A stretch of DNA of 64,000 nucleotides from Rossellomorea aquimaris (GCF_020172085.1 NZ_JAIVAT010000003.1:310001-374000), one strand, 5' to 3'; counted from the first letter of the stretch, positions 27,115-35,540 are shown. Translations and numbers: made by a program. The notes: generated from the letters alone by a model not told the origin.

Positions 27115-27358
27115 TGGCACAATTATTGTTGGAAGTGGCCCGATTAATAGTGGTTTTGGCCCAATTAGAGAGGGAAGTGGCACAATTAACAGTGAAAGTG
27201 GCCCAATTCCGTTGGAAAGTAGCTGCATAGATTTGGGAGAGTGCCGCAACAAACGTTCAAACTGCCGCAACGAACGCCGAAAGTGCCGCAACAAACCTTG
27301 AAACTGCCGCAACAAACGCCAAAACTCCCACAACTAAAACCAAATCCCCTACAACACC
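27115..27358. repeat. 21-bp-period motif array 2
   Basis: Twelve units start at 27115, 27136, 27157, 27178, 27199, 27220, 27242, 27263, 27284, 27305, 27326 and 27347, that is every 21 bases with one step of 22. The first five are TGGCMCRATT, the sixth is decayed, and the next four are TGCCGCAAC; the last two are weak. The sequence between cores varies. It fills the gap between the pyk terminator and fxsA. The ORFs that run through it come from the period being a multiple of three and are not genes. Confidence 0.85.
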
Positions 27359-27461
27359 CAAATACCATTAAAACACCCCAAAATCCCTCTCATAATACAC
27401 AAACAATCTAATATGCTATAATAAAAGGAAGCAAGTACTAAACCAAATGGAGGAATCCATC

Positions 27462-27848
27462 ATGAGATATATGCTTTTACTATTGATTATCATACCCGCA
27501 CTAGAAATCGGCTTATTGGTTCTTTCCGGACAAGCCATTGGTCTAATTCCGACGGTATTACTGATCATTTCAACAGGGATCCTGGGAGCCTACCTGGCAA
27601 AGAAGCAGGGAATCGAGACGATCAGAAAAGCGCAGCGTGATATGCAGTACGGTCAATTGCCGGGTGATGCCATCATGGATGGTTTATGTATCCTTGTCGG
27701 TGGGGTTGTCCTATTGACACCGGGGTTCATTACAGATGCCATTGGTTTCCTGCTGTTGCTGCCGGCCACGAGAAAAATGTTCAAACCATTCATCTACCGA
27801 TTATTCAAACGCTGGATCAACAATGGAAATGTGATCATCTACCGATAA
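27462..27848 (+). CDS. fxsA: FxsA family membrane protein
   Basis: 128-residue membrane protein of the FxsA family. In E. coli FxsA overproduction relieves F-plasmid exclusion of phage T7; the cellular role is unknown. There are hydrophobic segments at about 3-20, 25-45 and 75-95 with the family motif IPALEIGLLVLSGQ and GPLxxTPGFITDAIGFLLLLP-type region (here LLTPGFITDAIGFLLLLPA). I start at ATG 27462, eight bases after GGAGG (27449-27453); a longer frame from 27447 would include the RBS. Convergent with ytvI. Confidence 0.9.
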   Translation: MRYMLLLLIIIPALEIGLLVLSGQAIGLIPTVLLIISTGILGAYLAKKQGIETIRKAQRDMQYGQLPGDAIMDGLCILVGGVVLLTPGFITDAIGFLLLLPATRKMFKPFIYRLFKRWINNGNVIIYR

Positions 27849-27854
27849 AGAAAA

Positions 27855-27884
27855 AAAGCACTGCTCGCGAGCAGTGCTTTTTTC
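27855..27884. terminator. Bidirectional terminator between fxsA and ytvI
   Basis: Perfect palindromic stem AAGCACTGCTCG/CGAGCAGTGCTT with T-runs on both strands. Confidence 0.9.
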
Positions 27885-28990
27885 TATTTTACCCCCATGA
27901 TGAATTTCCACGTATCTTCGAACACACCAGCCCGCTTCAAAGTAGATAGAATTACGAGTACTACAGGACCGACGATCAGTCCTAAAAATCCGATGAGTTT
28001 GAAGCCGACAAATAGGGCTATCAATGTCGCAAGGGGATCGAGCCCGATGCTTGAAGAGAGTACCTTTGGCTCCATGATCTGCCGTTGGACGACGACGACC
28101 ATGTAGAGGACTGACAGCCCGATTCCGAGGCCTACATTGCCCGTGATGAACTCATAGGCAATCCAGGGAACGAATACAGCGCCCGTCCCAAGATAAGGCA
28201 GGATATCAACGAGGCCAGTCACGAGTGCAATGGTGATGGCGTAATCTACTCTGAGGATGATTAATCCAATCAGCACGATAATGGCGGTGATCGAGATGAG
28301 AGTAAATTGAGCCCGGATGAATCCGAACAGGGCGCGCTTTAAGTCAATGAACACTTTTCTTCCGCTGCTCATCGCTTTCCCTGGAATGATTTTCTCCGCT
28401 TTAGCGGATAATGTATACCAGTCCTTGCTGATGAAAAACGTAGCCAGCGCGGCGAATATCAGGACGGATGCGGCATTCGGGATCCACGAGATCAGCTGTG
28501 GCAGTTTCGTGAAAAAGTTCTGCAGAAAATCTCCTGCTGATGTGGCAATTTTCGTTCCGGCTGTTTGGATATTCTCGAGTATCGTATCCTGTTGTCCGGC
28601 TTCAAGATTTTTGAACATACCGGCAAGCTGATTGTAGAGCGGGATGACCTGTCCAACAATGATATCTTCTGCGTATGTAACGAGTGTTTGCACGTGCTTA
28701 GGCAGTTCTTCTGCTAAATAATTGGCTCCGGAGACGATTTCGGCGATCAATAACGTGATGAGACCTGCAAAAATGGCAACAATCATAATGAGAGATAGGG
28801 TGACGGCCCAAATCCGCGGCAGCCATTTTTCAAGTCCATTCACCATCGGATTGATGAGTAATGCGATGGCGACGGCAATGATAAATGGATAAGCAAGTTT
28901 CCATATGTAATAGAGTGAAATCAATGAAAGAATGATGATCGCTACAACGACCAGAAAGCGGATCGTTCGATAAACATAATCTAAATTCAA
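27884..28990 (-). CDS. ytvI: Sporulation membrane protein YtvI (AI-2E transporter family)
   Basis: 368-residue polytopic membrane protein of the AI-2E exporter/UPF0118 family. It has two N-terminal helices (about 9-50), a third at 60-85, a soluble helical insert (about 90-150) and several C-terminal helices, including the family motif ILPYLGTGAVFVPW and GLIVGPVVLVIL at the end. Position between fxsA and ytwI matches B. subtilis ytvI, whose product is a SigE-dependent sporulation protein. The transported substrate is unknown. Monocistronic on the minus strand. Confidence 0.9.
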   Translation of the reverse strand: MNLDYVYRTIRFLVVVAIIILSLISLYYIWKLAYPFIIAVAIALLINPMVNGLEKWLPRIWAVTLSLIMIVAIFAGLITLLIAEIVSGANYLAEELPKHVQTLVTYAEDIIVGQVIPLYNQLAGMFKNLEAGQQDTILENIQTAGTKIATSAGDFLQNFFTKLPQLISWIPNAASVLIFAALATFFISKDWYTLSAKAEKIIPGKAMSSGRKVFIDLKRALFGFIRAQFTLISITAIIVLIGLIILRVDYAITIALVTGLVDILPYLGTGAVFVPWIAYEFITGNVGLGIGLSVLYMVVVVQRQIMEPKVLSSSIGLDPLATLIALFVGFKLIGFLGLIVGPVVLVILSTLKRAGVFEDTWKFIMGVK

Positions 28991-29139
28991 GAGCTTCCCT
29001 CCTACCGAGTCTAGTAATTCTATTTTATAAGAGACAGGAAATGAAAGGAAGATTTATTTGCGAAGGTTCAATGATTTTATCAATGATTAAAATAGTTGAT
29101 ATGGTAGGATAATGATTGGACTACATATGAGGGAGACGG

Positions 29140-29607
29140 GTGAAGGATATGACACAGCCATTTCTATTTTTACTGCTTTTACTGGGAATCGGTCTGATGG
29201 CAAAGAATCAATCGATTATTATAGCCGTAGCATGTTTGATCGTACTAAAATTGCTGGGCCTTGACGAGAAAGTATTTGCGTCTATTCAGTCGAAAGGGAT
29301 CAATTGGGGTGTTACTATCATTACAATTGCGGTACTGGCACCGATTGCAACGGGAGAAATCGGATTTAAGGATCTCTTTGATTCGTTGAAGTCCCCCTAT
29401 GCATGGATTGCCCTTGCCTCTGGGATGGCTGTTGCTTTGATTGCGAAAAACGGATTGATTTTATTGGAAGATGATCCCCACCTTACGACGGCATTGGTCC
29501 TTGGAACCGTCTTAGCCGTGGCGGTCTTTAAAGGCGTTGCTGTAGGTCCGCTTATCGGGGCAGGCATTGCTTATCTTGCGATGAAATGCTATGAGTTTTT
29601 TCTTTGA
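29140..29607 (+). CDS. ytwI: DUF441 membrane protein YtwI
   Basis: 155 residues with four hydrophobic helices (about 6-34, 47-65, 84-103, 115-150). The conserved KGINWGVTIITIAVLAPIATG and KGVAVGPLIGAGIAYL are hallmarks of the DUF441 (UPF0756) family. GTG 29140 is close to AGGGAG; ATG 29149 is an alternative start that would lose three residues. It lies before citZ as in B. subtilis but has its own terminator. Function unknown. Confidence 0.88.
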   Translation: MKDMTQPFLFLLLLLGIGLMAKNQSIIIAVACLIVLKLLGLDEKVFASIQSKGINWGVTIITIAVLAPIATGEIGFKDLFDSLKSPYAWIALASGMAVALIAKNGLILLEDDPHLTTALVLGTVLAVAVFKGVAVGPLIGAGIAYLAMKCYEFFL

Positions 29608-29645
29608 AGAGTTGCTCGGGATCATCCCGGGGGAGTTCTTTTTTC
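29608..29645 (+). terminator. Rho-independent terminator
   Basis: GC-rich stem around CTCGGGATCATCCCGGGGG with a T6 run at 29638; some mismatches in the lower stem. Confidence 0.6.
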
Positions 29646-29698
29646 GGCTGGTTTATTTTTCTAGAAAAATAATTTTTATAGAAATTGGTGCGTTTTCA

Positions 29699-29727
29699 TT
29701 CACAAAAGTCAGATAATTGTTTATAAT
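29699..29727 (+). promoter_or_regulatory. Probable SigA promoter of citZ
   Basis: TTCACA (29699-29704), 17 bases, TATAAT (29722-29727). Start of transcription would be near 29734, leaving a leader of about 190 nt. Confidence 0.7.
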
Positions 29728-29733
29728 AGGAAA

Positions 29734-29747
29734 TGTAAGCGCATCCC
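29734..29747. promoter_or_regulatory. cre-like site at the citZ transcription start
   Basis: TGTAAGCGCATCCC fits the cre consensus at 12 of 14 positions and overlaps the predicted start point, a place where CcpA binding blocks transcription. citZ of B. subtilis is known to be under CcpA and CcpC. Confidence 0.55.
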
Positions 29748-29813
29748 AAGCTCTCGTGTTATCATAGAAGAGCCGGGAATCATTTTTTGTATAGGAATTG
29801 AGCAATCGCTCAA
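29744..29813 (+). promoter_or_regulatory. Structured citZ leader
   Basis: Two hairpins: GCTCT/AGAGC with outer CCC/GGG, followed by T6 (29783-29788), which looks like a weak attenuator, and TTGAGC/GCTCAA (29798-29803 with 29808-29813). Role unproven. Confidence 0.35.
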
Positions 29814-29925
29814 CGTGTTTCTTTACGTTCTATTTAAACAAGCCTACTAGATTTAATAGATCGTTTTGTAGGGTTTTATGCTCATATGAAAATGGGTAAA
29901 AGATTAACAAAAGGAGAGGTTTATT

Positions 29926-31044
29926 ATGACAGCAACTCGCGGATTAGAAGGAGTTGTAGCAACGACATCGTCCATCAGCTCCATCATTGACGATACTCTT
30001 ACATATGTTGGCTACAACATTGACGATTTAGCAAACAATGCAAGCTTCGAAGAGGTTATCTACTTATTGTGGCACCTGAAGCTTCCTACTGCCTCCGAAC
30101 TTCAAGAATTTACAGAACTATTGGCTGCAAACGCTGAACTTCCAAAAGAAGTCATCGAACATTTCAAAATGTATGACATCAAAAAGGTTCACCCGATGGC
30201 CGCTTTACGTTCTGCTGTATCTTTACTGGGATTATATGATGACAAAGCAGATGTGATGGAAGATAAGGAAAACTATTTGAAAGCTGTCCGCCTGCAAGCG
30301 AAGATCCCTACGATCGTTACAAGCTTTGCACGTATCCGCAACGGTCAGGAACCGATTGCACCGCGTAAGGATCTTGGCTTTGCCGCTAACTTCTTGTACA
30401 TGCTGACTGGAAAAGATCCTGAGCCTGTTGAAGTTGAAGCGTTCAATAAAGCACTTGTTCTTCATGCGGATCACGAGTTAAACGCTTCCACATTCACAGC
30501 TCGTGTTTGTGTAGCGACTCTTTCCGATGTGTATTCAGGTGTTACTGCAGCAATCGGAGCTTTAAAAGGGCCTCTTCACGGTGGTGCGAATGAGCAGGTT
30601 ATGAAGATGCTTACTGAAATCGGTTCTGTGGATAAAGCAGAAGAATATATCCTGGACAAGTTAAACAAGAAAGAAAAAATCATGGGCTTCGGTCACCGCG
30701 TTTACCGCCAAGGGGATCCACGTGCGAAGCACCTGAAAGAAATGTCTAAAAAATTAACTGAATTAACAGGACAAAGCAAATACTACGAAATGTCCGTCAA
30801 AGTAGAAGACGTATTTACGTCTAACAAAGGCTTGCCGCCAAATGTTGATTTCTATTCAGCATCTGTATACCACAGCTTAGGCATCGATCATGACCTATTC
30901 ACTCCGATCTTTGCTGTAAGTCGTGTATCCGGCTGGTTGGCTCACATCCTGGAACAATATTCAAACAATCGCCTGATCCGTCCTCGTGCTGATTATGTAG
31001 GGCCTGGCAAGCAGGAATATGTTCCGGTTGATCAAAGAGGTTGA
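29926..31044 (+). CDS. citZ: Citrate synthase
   Basis: 372-residue type I-like bacterial citrate synthase condensing oxaloacetate and acetyl-CoA. It begins TATRGLEGVVATTSSIS, and has LHADHELNASTFTARV (first catalytic His), GPLHGGANEQVMKML, and MGFGHRVYRQGDPRAKHL with the second catalytic His and Arg. NVDFYSASVYHSLGI supplies the catalytic Asp. First gene of citZ-icd-mdh. Promoter and cre-like site precede it. AGGAGAGG lies before ATG. Confidence 0.97.
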   Translation: MTATRGLEGVVATTSSISSIIDDTLTYVGYNIDDLANNASFEEVIYLLWHLKLPTASELQEFTELLAANAELPKEVIEHFKMYDIKKVHPMAALRSAVSLLGLYDDKADVMEDKENYLKAVRLQAKIPTIVTSFARIRNGQEPIAPRKDLGFAANFLYMLTGKDPEPVEVEAFNKALVLHADHELNASTFTARVCVATLSDVYSGVTAAIGALKGPLHGGANEQVMKMLTEIGSVDKAEEYILDKLNKKEKIMGFGHRVYRQGDPRAKHLKEMSKKLTELTGQSKYYEMSVKVEDVFTSNKGLPPNVDFYSASVYHSLGIDHDLFTPIFAVSRVSGWLAHILEQYSNNRLIRPRADYVGPGKQEYVPVDQRG

Positions 31045-31090
31045 TCATCGATATTTACAAATAGTAAAAATATTGGTGTAATAATAAGAG

Positions 31091-31133
31091 AAGGGGAATG
31101 ACTCAACATGGGTAAGGTATGGGTCATCCCCTT
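31091..31133 (+). promoter_or_regulatory. Intercistronic hairpin between citZ and icd
   Basis: 31091-31102 (AAGGGGAATGAC) pairs with 31123-31133 (GTCATCCCCTT), one base bulged. There is no T-run, so it is more likely a processing or stability element than a full terminator. Confidence 0.6.
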
Positions 31134-31160
31134 TGATAATGAAAAAATGGAGGTTACATA

Positions 31161-32432
31161 ATGACACAAGGTGAAAAAATTACAAACCAGAACGGCCAAC
31201 TTAATGTGCCAAACAATCCAATCGTTCCATTCATTGAAGGTGACGGTACGGGTCCAGATATTTGGGCAGCAGCTCAACGCGTCCTAGATGCTTCTGTAGA
31301 GAAAGCATATAAAGGTGAACGCAAGATTTCATGGAAAGAAGTATATGCAGGGGAAAAGGCATTCAACAAAACAGGCGAATGGCTGCCAAACGATACGCTT
31401 GATGCGATCCGTGAATACTTCATCGCCATCAAAGGTCCACTTACGACTCCTGTCGGCGGCGGAATCCGTTCATTGAACGTTGCGCTTCGCCAGGAATTGG
31501 ATCTATTCACTTGCCTGCGTCCAGTACGTTACTTCGAAGGTGTTCCTTCACCGGTTAAGCGTCCTGAAGATACAGACATGGTTATCTTCCGTGAAAACAC
31601 TGAAGATATCTATGCTGGTATCGAGTATGCTAAAGGTTCTGATGAAGTGAAGAAGTTAATCAGCTTCCTTCAAGATGAAATGGGTGTAAACAAGATCCGT
31701 TTCCCTGAAACATCAGGTATCGGAATCAAGCCTGTTTCTGAAGAAGGGACAAGCCGCCTTGTACGTGCAGCGATCAACTACGCGATCACTGAAGGTCGTA
31801 AATCAGTAACGCTTGTTCACAAAGGGAACATCATGAAGTTCACTGAAGGAGCTTTCAAAAACTGGGGTTACGAGATTGCTGAGAAAGAATTCGGCGATAA
31901 AGTATTCACATGGGCTCAATATGACAAGATCAAAGAAGCGGACGGAATGGATGCTGCGAACAAAGCTCAATCAGAAGCTGAAGCTGCTGGTAAGATCATC
32001 GTAAAAGATTCTATCGCTGACATCTTCTTACAACAAATCCTTACTCGTCCGGCTGAGTTTGATGTAGTGGCTACAATGAACCTTAACGGAGATTACATCT
32101 CTGATGCACTTGCAGCTCAAGTTGGCGGAATCGGTATTGCTCCTGGAGCAAACATCAACTACGAATCAGGACATGCAATCTTTGAAGCAACTCACGGAAC
32201 AGCTCCTAAATATGCTGGTATGGATAAAGTGAATCCTTCATCTGTCATCCTTTCCGGTGTGCTTATGCTTGAGCACCTTGGTTGGACAGAAGCTGCTAAC
32301 CTGATCACAAAATCAATGGAAAAAACAATCGCTTCTAAAGTCGTAACGTATGACTTTGCCCGTCTGATGGATGGAGCAACAGAAGTAAAATGCTCTGAAT
32401 TCGGTACTGCATTAATCGAAAACATGGAGTAA
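31161..32432 (+). CDS. icd: Isocitrate dehydrogenase (NADP+)
   Basis: 423-residue Icd, converting isocitrate to 2-oxoglutarate with NADPH formation. Seen: [13 protein letters not shown] (N-terminal), [17 protein letters not shown] with the regulatory-type Ser in the substrate-binding loop, [30 protein letters not shown], and the C-terminal nucleotide-site [11 protein letters not shown]. Length matches the B. subtilis enzyme. It is the middle gene of the TCA operon and has GGAGG nine bases before ATG. Hairpins lie on both sides, possibly setting its message level against citZ and mdh. Confidence 0.97.
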   Translation: MTQGEKITNQNGQLNVPNNPIVPFIEGDGTGPDIWAAAQRVLDASVEKAYKGERKISWKEVYAGEKAFNKTGEWLPNDTLDAIREYFIAIKGPLTTPVGGGIRSLNVALRQELDLFTCLRPVRYFEGVPSPVKRPEDTDMVIFRENTEDIYAGIEYAKGSDEVKKLISFLQDEMGVNKIRFPETSGIGIKPVSEEGTSRLVRAAINYAITEGRKSVTLVHKGNIMKFTEGAFKNWGYEIAEKEFGDKVFTWAQYDKIKEADGMDAANKAQSEAEAAGKIIVKDSIADIFLQQILTRPAEFDVVATMNLNGDYISDALAAQVGGIGIAPGANINYESGHAIFEATHGTAPKYAGMDKVNPSSVILSGVLMLEHLGWTEAANLITKSMEKTIASKVVTYDFARLMDGATEVKCSEFGTALIENME

Positions 32433-32441
32433 TATATAAAC

Positions 32442-32480
32442 AAAGGATGGGGTGCTTCGTAACGGGGCACTCCTTCCTTT
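32442..32480 (+). promoter_or_regulatory. Intercistronic hairpin between icd and mdh
   Basis: 32442-32455 pairs with 32467-32480 (AAAGGATGGGGTGC with GCACTCCTTCCTTT, two non-standard pairs). No T-run. Second such hairpin in the operon. Confidence 0.55.
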
Positions 32481-32509
32481 ACATAAAGAGAAGAATAGGA
32501 GGAATCATG

Positions 32510-33448
32510 ATGGCCATTAAACGTAGAAAAGTATCTGTTATCGGTGGAGGTTTCACAGGGGCGACAACGGCACTGATGCTCGCCCAGAAAGAGCTTGGAG
32601 ATGTGGTATTGGTCGATATTCCGCAAAACGAGGATCCGACGAAAGGGAAAGCGCTTGATATGCTTGAGGCGAGTCCTGTTCAGGGATTTGATGCAAACAT
32701 TATCGGGACGTCCAATTACGAGGATACGAAGGATTCGGATATCGTTGTCATTACGGCGGGGATTGCCCGTAAACCGGGGATGAGCCGAGATGATCTGGTT
32801 CAAACCAATCAAAAGGTCATGAAATCTGTGACGCAGCAAATCGTCAAGCATTCACCCGATTGCTATATCATCGTATTGACGAACCCTGTGGATGCCATGA
32901 CCTATACGGTTTTCAAAGAATCTGGTTTCCCTAAGGAGCGCGTAATCGGACAATCCGGCGTATTGGATACGGCCCGATTCCGTACGTTTGTCGCCCAGGA
33001 ACTTAATCTGTCTGTAAAGGATATTACTGGATTCGTTCTTGGTGGTCACGGCGATGACATGGTTCCTCTTATTCGTTATTCATACGCAGGAGGGATCCCG
33101 CTCGAGACACTAATCCCGAAAGACCGTTTAGATGCCATCGTTGAGCGCACCCGTAAAGGTGGGGGTGAGATAGTCGGCCTTCTGGGTAACGGAAGTGCTT
33201 ATTACGCACCGGCGGCTTCACTCGTACAAATGGTGGAAGCCATCCTGAAGGATCAGCGCCGTGTCATACCGGCTATCGCCTACCTGGAAGGGGAATACGG
33301 TTTCGATGGTATATACCTTGGTGTTCCGACGATCCTTGGTGGCAACGGCTTGGAGCAAATCATCGAACTTGAATTAACGGATGATGAAAAAGCTGCACTT
33401 TCCAATTCAGCAGATGCAGTCAAAAACGTGATGTCTTCATTGGCTTGA
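32510..33448 (+). CDS. mdh: Malate dehydrogenase
   Basis: 312-residue lactate/malate dehydrogenase family protein; the arrangement is the LDH-like Mdh of bacilli. NAD-binding [17 protein letters not shown], substrate Arg-loop [22 protein letters not shown], and catalytic [10 protein letters not shown] with the His are present. ATG 32510 is placed seven bases after GGAGG; ATG 32507 is possible too. Longer in-frame sequence to 32447 overlaps the intercistronic hairpin and is rejected. Last gene of citZ-icd-mdh. Confidence 0.96.
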   Translation: MAIKRRKVSVIGGGFTGATTALMLAQKELGDVVLVDIPQNEDPTKGKALDMLEASPVQGFDANIIGTSNYEDTKDSDIVVITAGIARKPGMSRDDLVQTNQKVMKSVTQQIVKHSPDCYIIVLTNPVDAMTYTVFKESGFPKERVIGQSGVLDTARFRTFVAQELNLSVKDITGFVLGGHGDDMVPLIRYSYAGGIPLETLIPKDRLDAIVERTRKGGGEIVGLLGNGSAYYAPAASLVQMVEAILKDQRRVIPAIAYLEGEYGFDGIYLGVPTILGGNGLEQIIELELTDDEKAALSNSADAVKNVMSSLA

Positions 33449-33461
33449 TTTATTTCATAGG

Positions 33462-33494
33462 AAACCGGCTTCCGTAATGGAGGCCGGTTTTTTC
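33462..33494 (+). terminator. Rho-independent terminator of the TCA operon
   Basis: Stem AACCGGCTTCC/GGAGGCCGGTT followed by T6. Confidence 0.88.
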
Positions 33495-33565
33495 AATTCT
33501 TCAATACGGCAAAATTCAACAGGCTCTTTTGTGAGTCTGTTTCTTATTGGATAAAAGTTATATTG

Positions 33566-33637
33566 ATTTTTTTAATAAAAATATTAAACTATTTAATAAA
33601 ATTAAATAAATTTATAAATTATTTTTAAATTTATATT
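33566..33637. promoter_or_regulatory. Extremely AT-rich control region of the DUF2089 operon
   Basis: 72 bases with a single C and no G, with nested palindromes such as AATTTATAAATT. It lies directly upstream of the DUF2089 gene. Probably an UP-like or repressor-binding region; a TATGATAT box is near 33659. Confidence 0.55.
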
Positions 33638-33692
33638 CAAAATCAGAATTTATTAGTGTATGATATGAATAAAATATTGAAAGGAGTTTAGT

Positions 33693-34064
33693 ATGGCATA
33701 TCCATTACTTACGAATTGTCCTGTTTGCAGCAACGCACTTAAAATTACCAAGCTGCACTGTAACCACTGCCAGACTACGGTCGAAAATGAATTTGAAGTA
33801 TCAAGACTCGCGGCCCTTCGCCAGGAGCAGCTGCATTTTATTGAGGTTTTTCTTAAATGCCGTGGAAATATTAAAGAGGTTGAGAAGGAGCTTGGGATTT
33901 CTTATCCGACTGTCAGAGGTAAATTAGATGAAATTATCTCTGCAATGGGGTATTCCAGTCAAAAGAAACCGGATGTGGATAAGAAGAAAATTGTATCGTT
34001 ATTAGAGAAAGGCGAAATTACTGCAGAGGAAGCCATTCAGTTACTAAAAGAGGGGGAAGTATAA
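33693..34064 (+). CDS. DUF2089 family zinc-ribbon/HTH protein
   Basis: 123 residues. The N-terminal zinc ribbon has CPVCSNAL (9-16) and LHCNHCQTTV (about 22-31), then a helix-turn-helix-like part, IKEVEKELGISYPTVRGKLDEI (about 56-77 in two pieces), and an acidic C-terminal SHOCT-like motif, KIVSLLEKGEITAEEAIQLLKEGEV. This is the DUF2089 family, likely a DNA-binding regulator. It overlaps the next gene by one base (ATG in TAATG). AAAGGAG lies eight bases before ATG. It could be the autoregulator of this three-gene operon. Confidence 0.85.
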   Translation: MAYPLLTNCPVCSNALKITKLHCNHCQTTVENEFEVSRLAALRQEQLHFIEVFLKCRGNIKEVEKELGISYPTVRGKLDEIISAMGYSSQKKPDVDKKKIVSLLEKGEITAEEAIQLLKEGEV

Positions 34065-34450
34065 TGAAGGATGAAATTTCAAGGGTTTTGACGCTTGTAG
34101 AAGAAGGAAAGATTGATAAGGAAAAAGCAAGTGAACTGATCACTGTTCTACAAGGTAAAGATCAGCAGGAACTCGTGACAAAAAAAGAAGTTCCATATGG
34201 AAGTAAAATGTTGAAAATCCGCGTGAACTCCGAAGAAGGAGATAATGTGAATGTAAATGTGCCGATTAATTTGGTAAAGGCCGTTTTAAAAGTAGGTACA
34301 AATATTGCTGAAAAAATACCTGAGGCGGAAAAATACGTGAAAGATATTAACGTTGATCTCCTTATCGAAGCGATCGAAAATGAATTGGATGGTCAGATTG
34401 TCGACATTACTTCGGCCAATGGTGATAAAGTGTTCGTGGTAATTGAGTAA
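34064..34450 (+). CDS. SHOCT-like domain protein of the DUF2089 operon
   Basis: 128 residues. The N-terminal 25 residues (DEISRVLTLVEEGKIDKEKASELI) form a SHOCT-like helical pair similar to the end of the preceding protein. A middle part, KMLKIRVNSEEGDNVNVNVPINLVKAVLK, has the beta-strand pattern seen in YvlB/DUF4097-related proteins. Translationally coupled to the DUF2089 gene. No catalytic motif or membrane segment. Function unknown; the shared SHOCT motif suggests that these proteins touch each other. Confidence 0.75.
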   Translation: MKDEISRVLTLVEEGKIDKEKASELITVLQGKDQQELVTKKEVPYGSKMLKIRVNSEEGDNVNVNVPINLVKAVLKVGTNIAEKIPEAEKYVKDINVDLLIEAIENELDGQIVDITSANGDKVFVVIE

Positions 34451-34453
34451 TTT

Positions 34454-34723
34454 ATGTTAAAAATTAAGCTGAAACTTAAGGATAAACGATTCTCGATTCC
34501 AGTGCCCTATGCGCTTTTACATTTGGCTAGTTTCATCATTACCTCAAAAAAAATCACTCGCCTACTAAATAAAGCCATTGAAAAGGATGGCAGCAAATTC
34601 ATCTTTCCGGAAATAGATAGAGAAGACTTGAAGCCATTATTAGAAGGACTTTCTATGCACCGTGGATTAACCCTCGTTGAAACGAAATTGAAGGATGGAA
34701 CAGAGGTAGTAGTGAAACTTTAG
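34454..34723 (+). CDS. Small uncharacterised protein of the DUF2089 operon
   Basis: 89 residues, basic N-terminal part and an amphipathic middle. It begins MLKIKLKLKDKRFSIPVPYA, which echoes KMLKIRVNSE...VPINL of the preceding protein, so the two may share a fold. No clear RBS; its ATG is four bases after the previous stop, so it is probably translated by coupling. Family not recognised. Confidence 0.65.
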   Translation: MLKIKLKLKDKRFSIPVPYALLHLASFIITSKKITRLLNKAIEKDGSKFIFPEIDREDLKPLLEGLSMHRGLTLVETKLKDGTEVVVKL

Positions 34724-34786
34724 AACCTCCTTTAAACTTTATCCATAGATAGAGAGTGTGAAGGACACATTCTTCGCTGACCCAAG

Positions 34787-34823
34787 AGCTGAAGGTAAGG
34801 TGGATGACCTCCAGCTTTTTTTG
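34787..34823 (+). terminator. Rho-independent terminator
   Basis: 10-bp stem AGCTGAAGGT (34787-34796) with ACCTCCAGCT (34807-34816), then T7. Confidence 0.85.
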
Positions 34824-34923
34824 TTCTTTTCACTTCTGGTATCGATCAAATCCCTTCTACTCCTGATTATGACTCTTTCCTATTTTTTCATCAAAAAATA
34901 AACACTACACGGGTAAAAACTCT

Positions 34924-34952
34924 TTGTATGGAAACCATATAAATGTTAAAAT
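34924..34952 (+). promoter_or_regulatory. Probable promoter of the MaoC gene
   Basis: TTGTAT (34924-34929), 17 bases, TAAAAT (34947-34952). Confidence 0.5.
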
Positions 34953-34994
34953 AATAATAGACAGACAATAAAAACAATTTTTATTATTTAAAAT

Positions 34995-35008
34995 TGTAAT
35001 CGTTTACA
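34995..35008. promoter_or_regulatory. cre site upstream of the MaoC gene
   Basis: TGTAATCGTTTACA agrees with TGWAARCGYTWNCW at 13 of 14 positions. It lies 18 bases before the start codon, downstream of the predicted promoter, a roadblock position. Confidence 0.6.
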
Positions 35009-35026
35009 TACGTGGGGGTGCTTCTT

Positions 35027-35503
35027 ATGTTATTAGGTAAAAAGAGAAAATTGGGAAGAAAAATTGAAGAAATGACGGTCGGCGAAAAGCTGACATTAAC
35101 AGAGAAAATCGAAGACAATGAATTGCTTCTATATCTTGGACTCACCAACGATGCCAATCCATTATACATTCAACACGATTACGCCTCACAAACACCGTTT
35201 AAAAAGCCGATTGTTCCATCGATCATGTTGACAGGGATCATCACATCCGCTGTTTCTAAGTATCTTCCGGGACCTGGCTCTCATATCGTAGAGCAAAACA
35301 TTGAGTTCCCGAAGCCTGTTTACCATTACGCAACGGTGCAATTCCTGTTTGAAGTAACAGAGGTGAATCCGGACAACCACCTGGTAACCATATTCGTAAC
35401 GGCAACGAATGAAGATGATGAGAAGGTGATAAACGGTACGATCAAGGTTTGTCCACCTCACCGTCTGGAGAAAATGAATAGTCATGCGTTAGAGAACTTC
35501 TAA
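35027..35503 (+). CDS. MaoC-like (R)-enoyl-CoA hydratase/dehydratase
   Basis: 158-residue hot-dog-fold protein of the MaoC family. Catalytic-type motif: LTNDANPLYIQHDYAS (Asp and His of the hydratase dyad, about residues 38-53), then the PIVPSIMLTGIITSAV segment. It would hydrate trans-2-enoyl-CoA or a related thioester in the cytoplasm. I start at ATG 35027, since GGGGGTG lies six bases before; a GTG at 35012 is upstream but is part of that site. It stands alone between the DUF2089 operon and phoPR. A cre site suggests catabolite repression. Confidence 0.85.
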   Translation: MLLGKKRKLGRKIEEMTVGEKLTLTEKIEDNELLLYLGLTNDANPLYIQHDYASQTPFKKPIVPSIMLTGIITSAVSKYLPGPGSHIVEQNIEFPKPVYHYATVQFLFEVTEVNPDNHLVTIFVTATNEDDEKVINGTIKVCPPHRLEKMNSHALENF

Positions 35504-35510
35504 TGACGGA

Positions 35511-35540
35511 AAAGAGCTATGTGACCATAGCTCTTTTTTT
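35511..35540 (+). terminator. Rho-independent terminator
   Basis: 10-bp perfect stem AAGAGCTATG (35512-35521) with CATAGCTCTT (35526-35535), then T7. Confidence 0.9.

Noticed and set aside
26998-27368. Several ORFs of 60-111 codons on both strands in the pyk-fxsA gap
   Set aside because: They arise because the repeat period of 21 is divisible by three; translations are repetitive and lack RBS.
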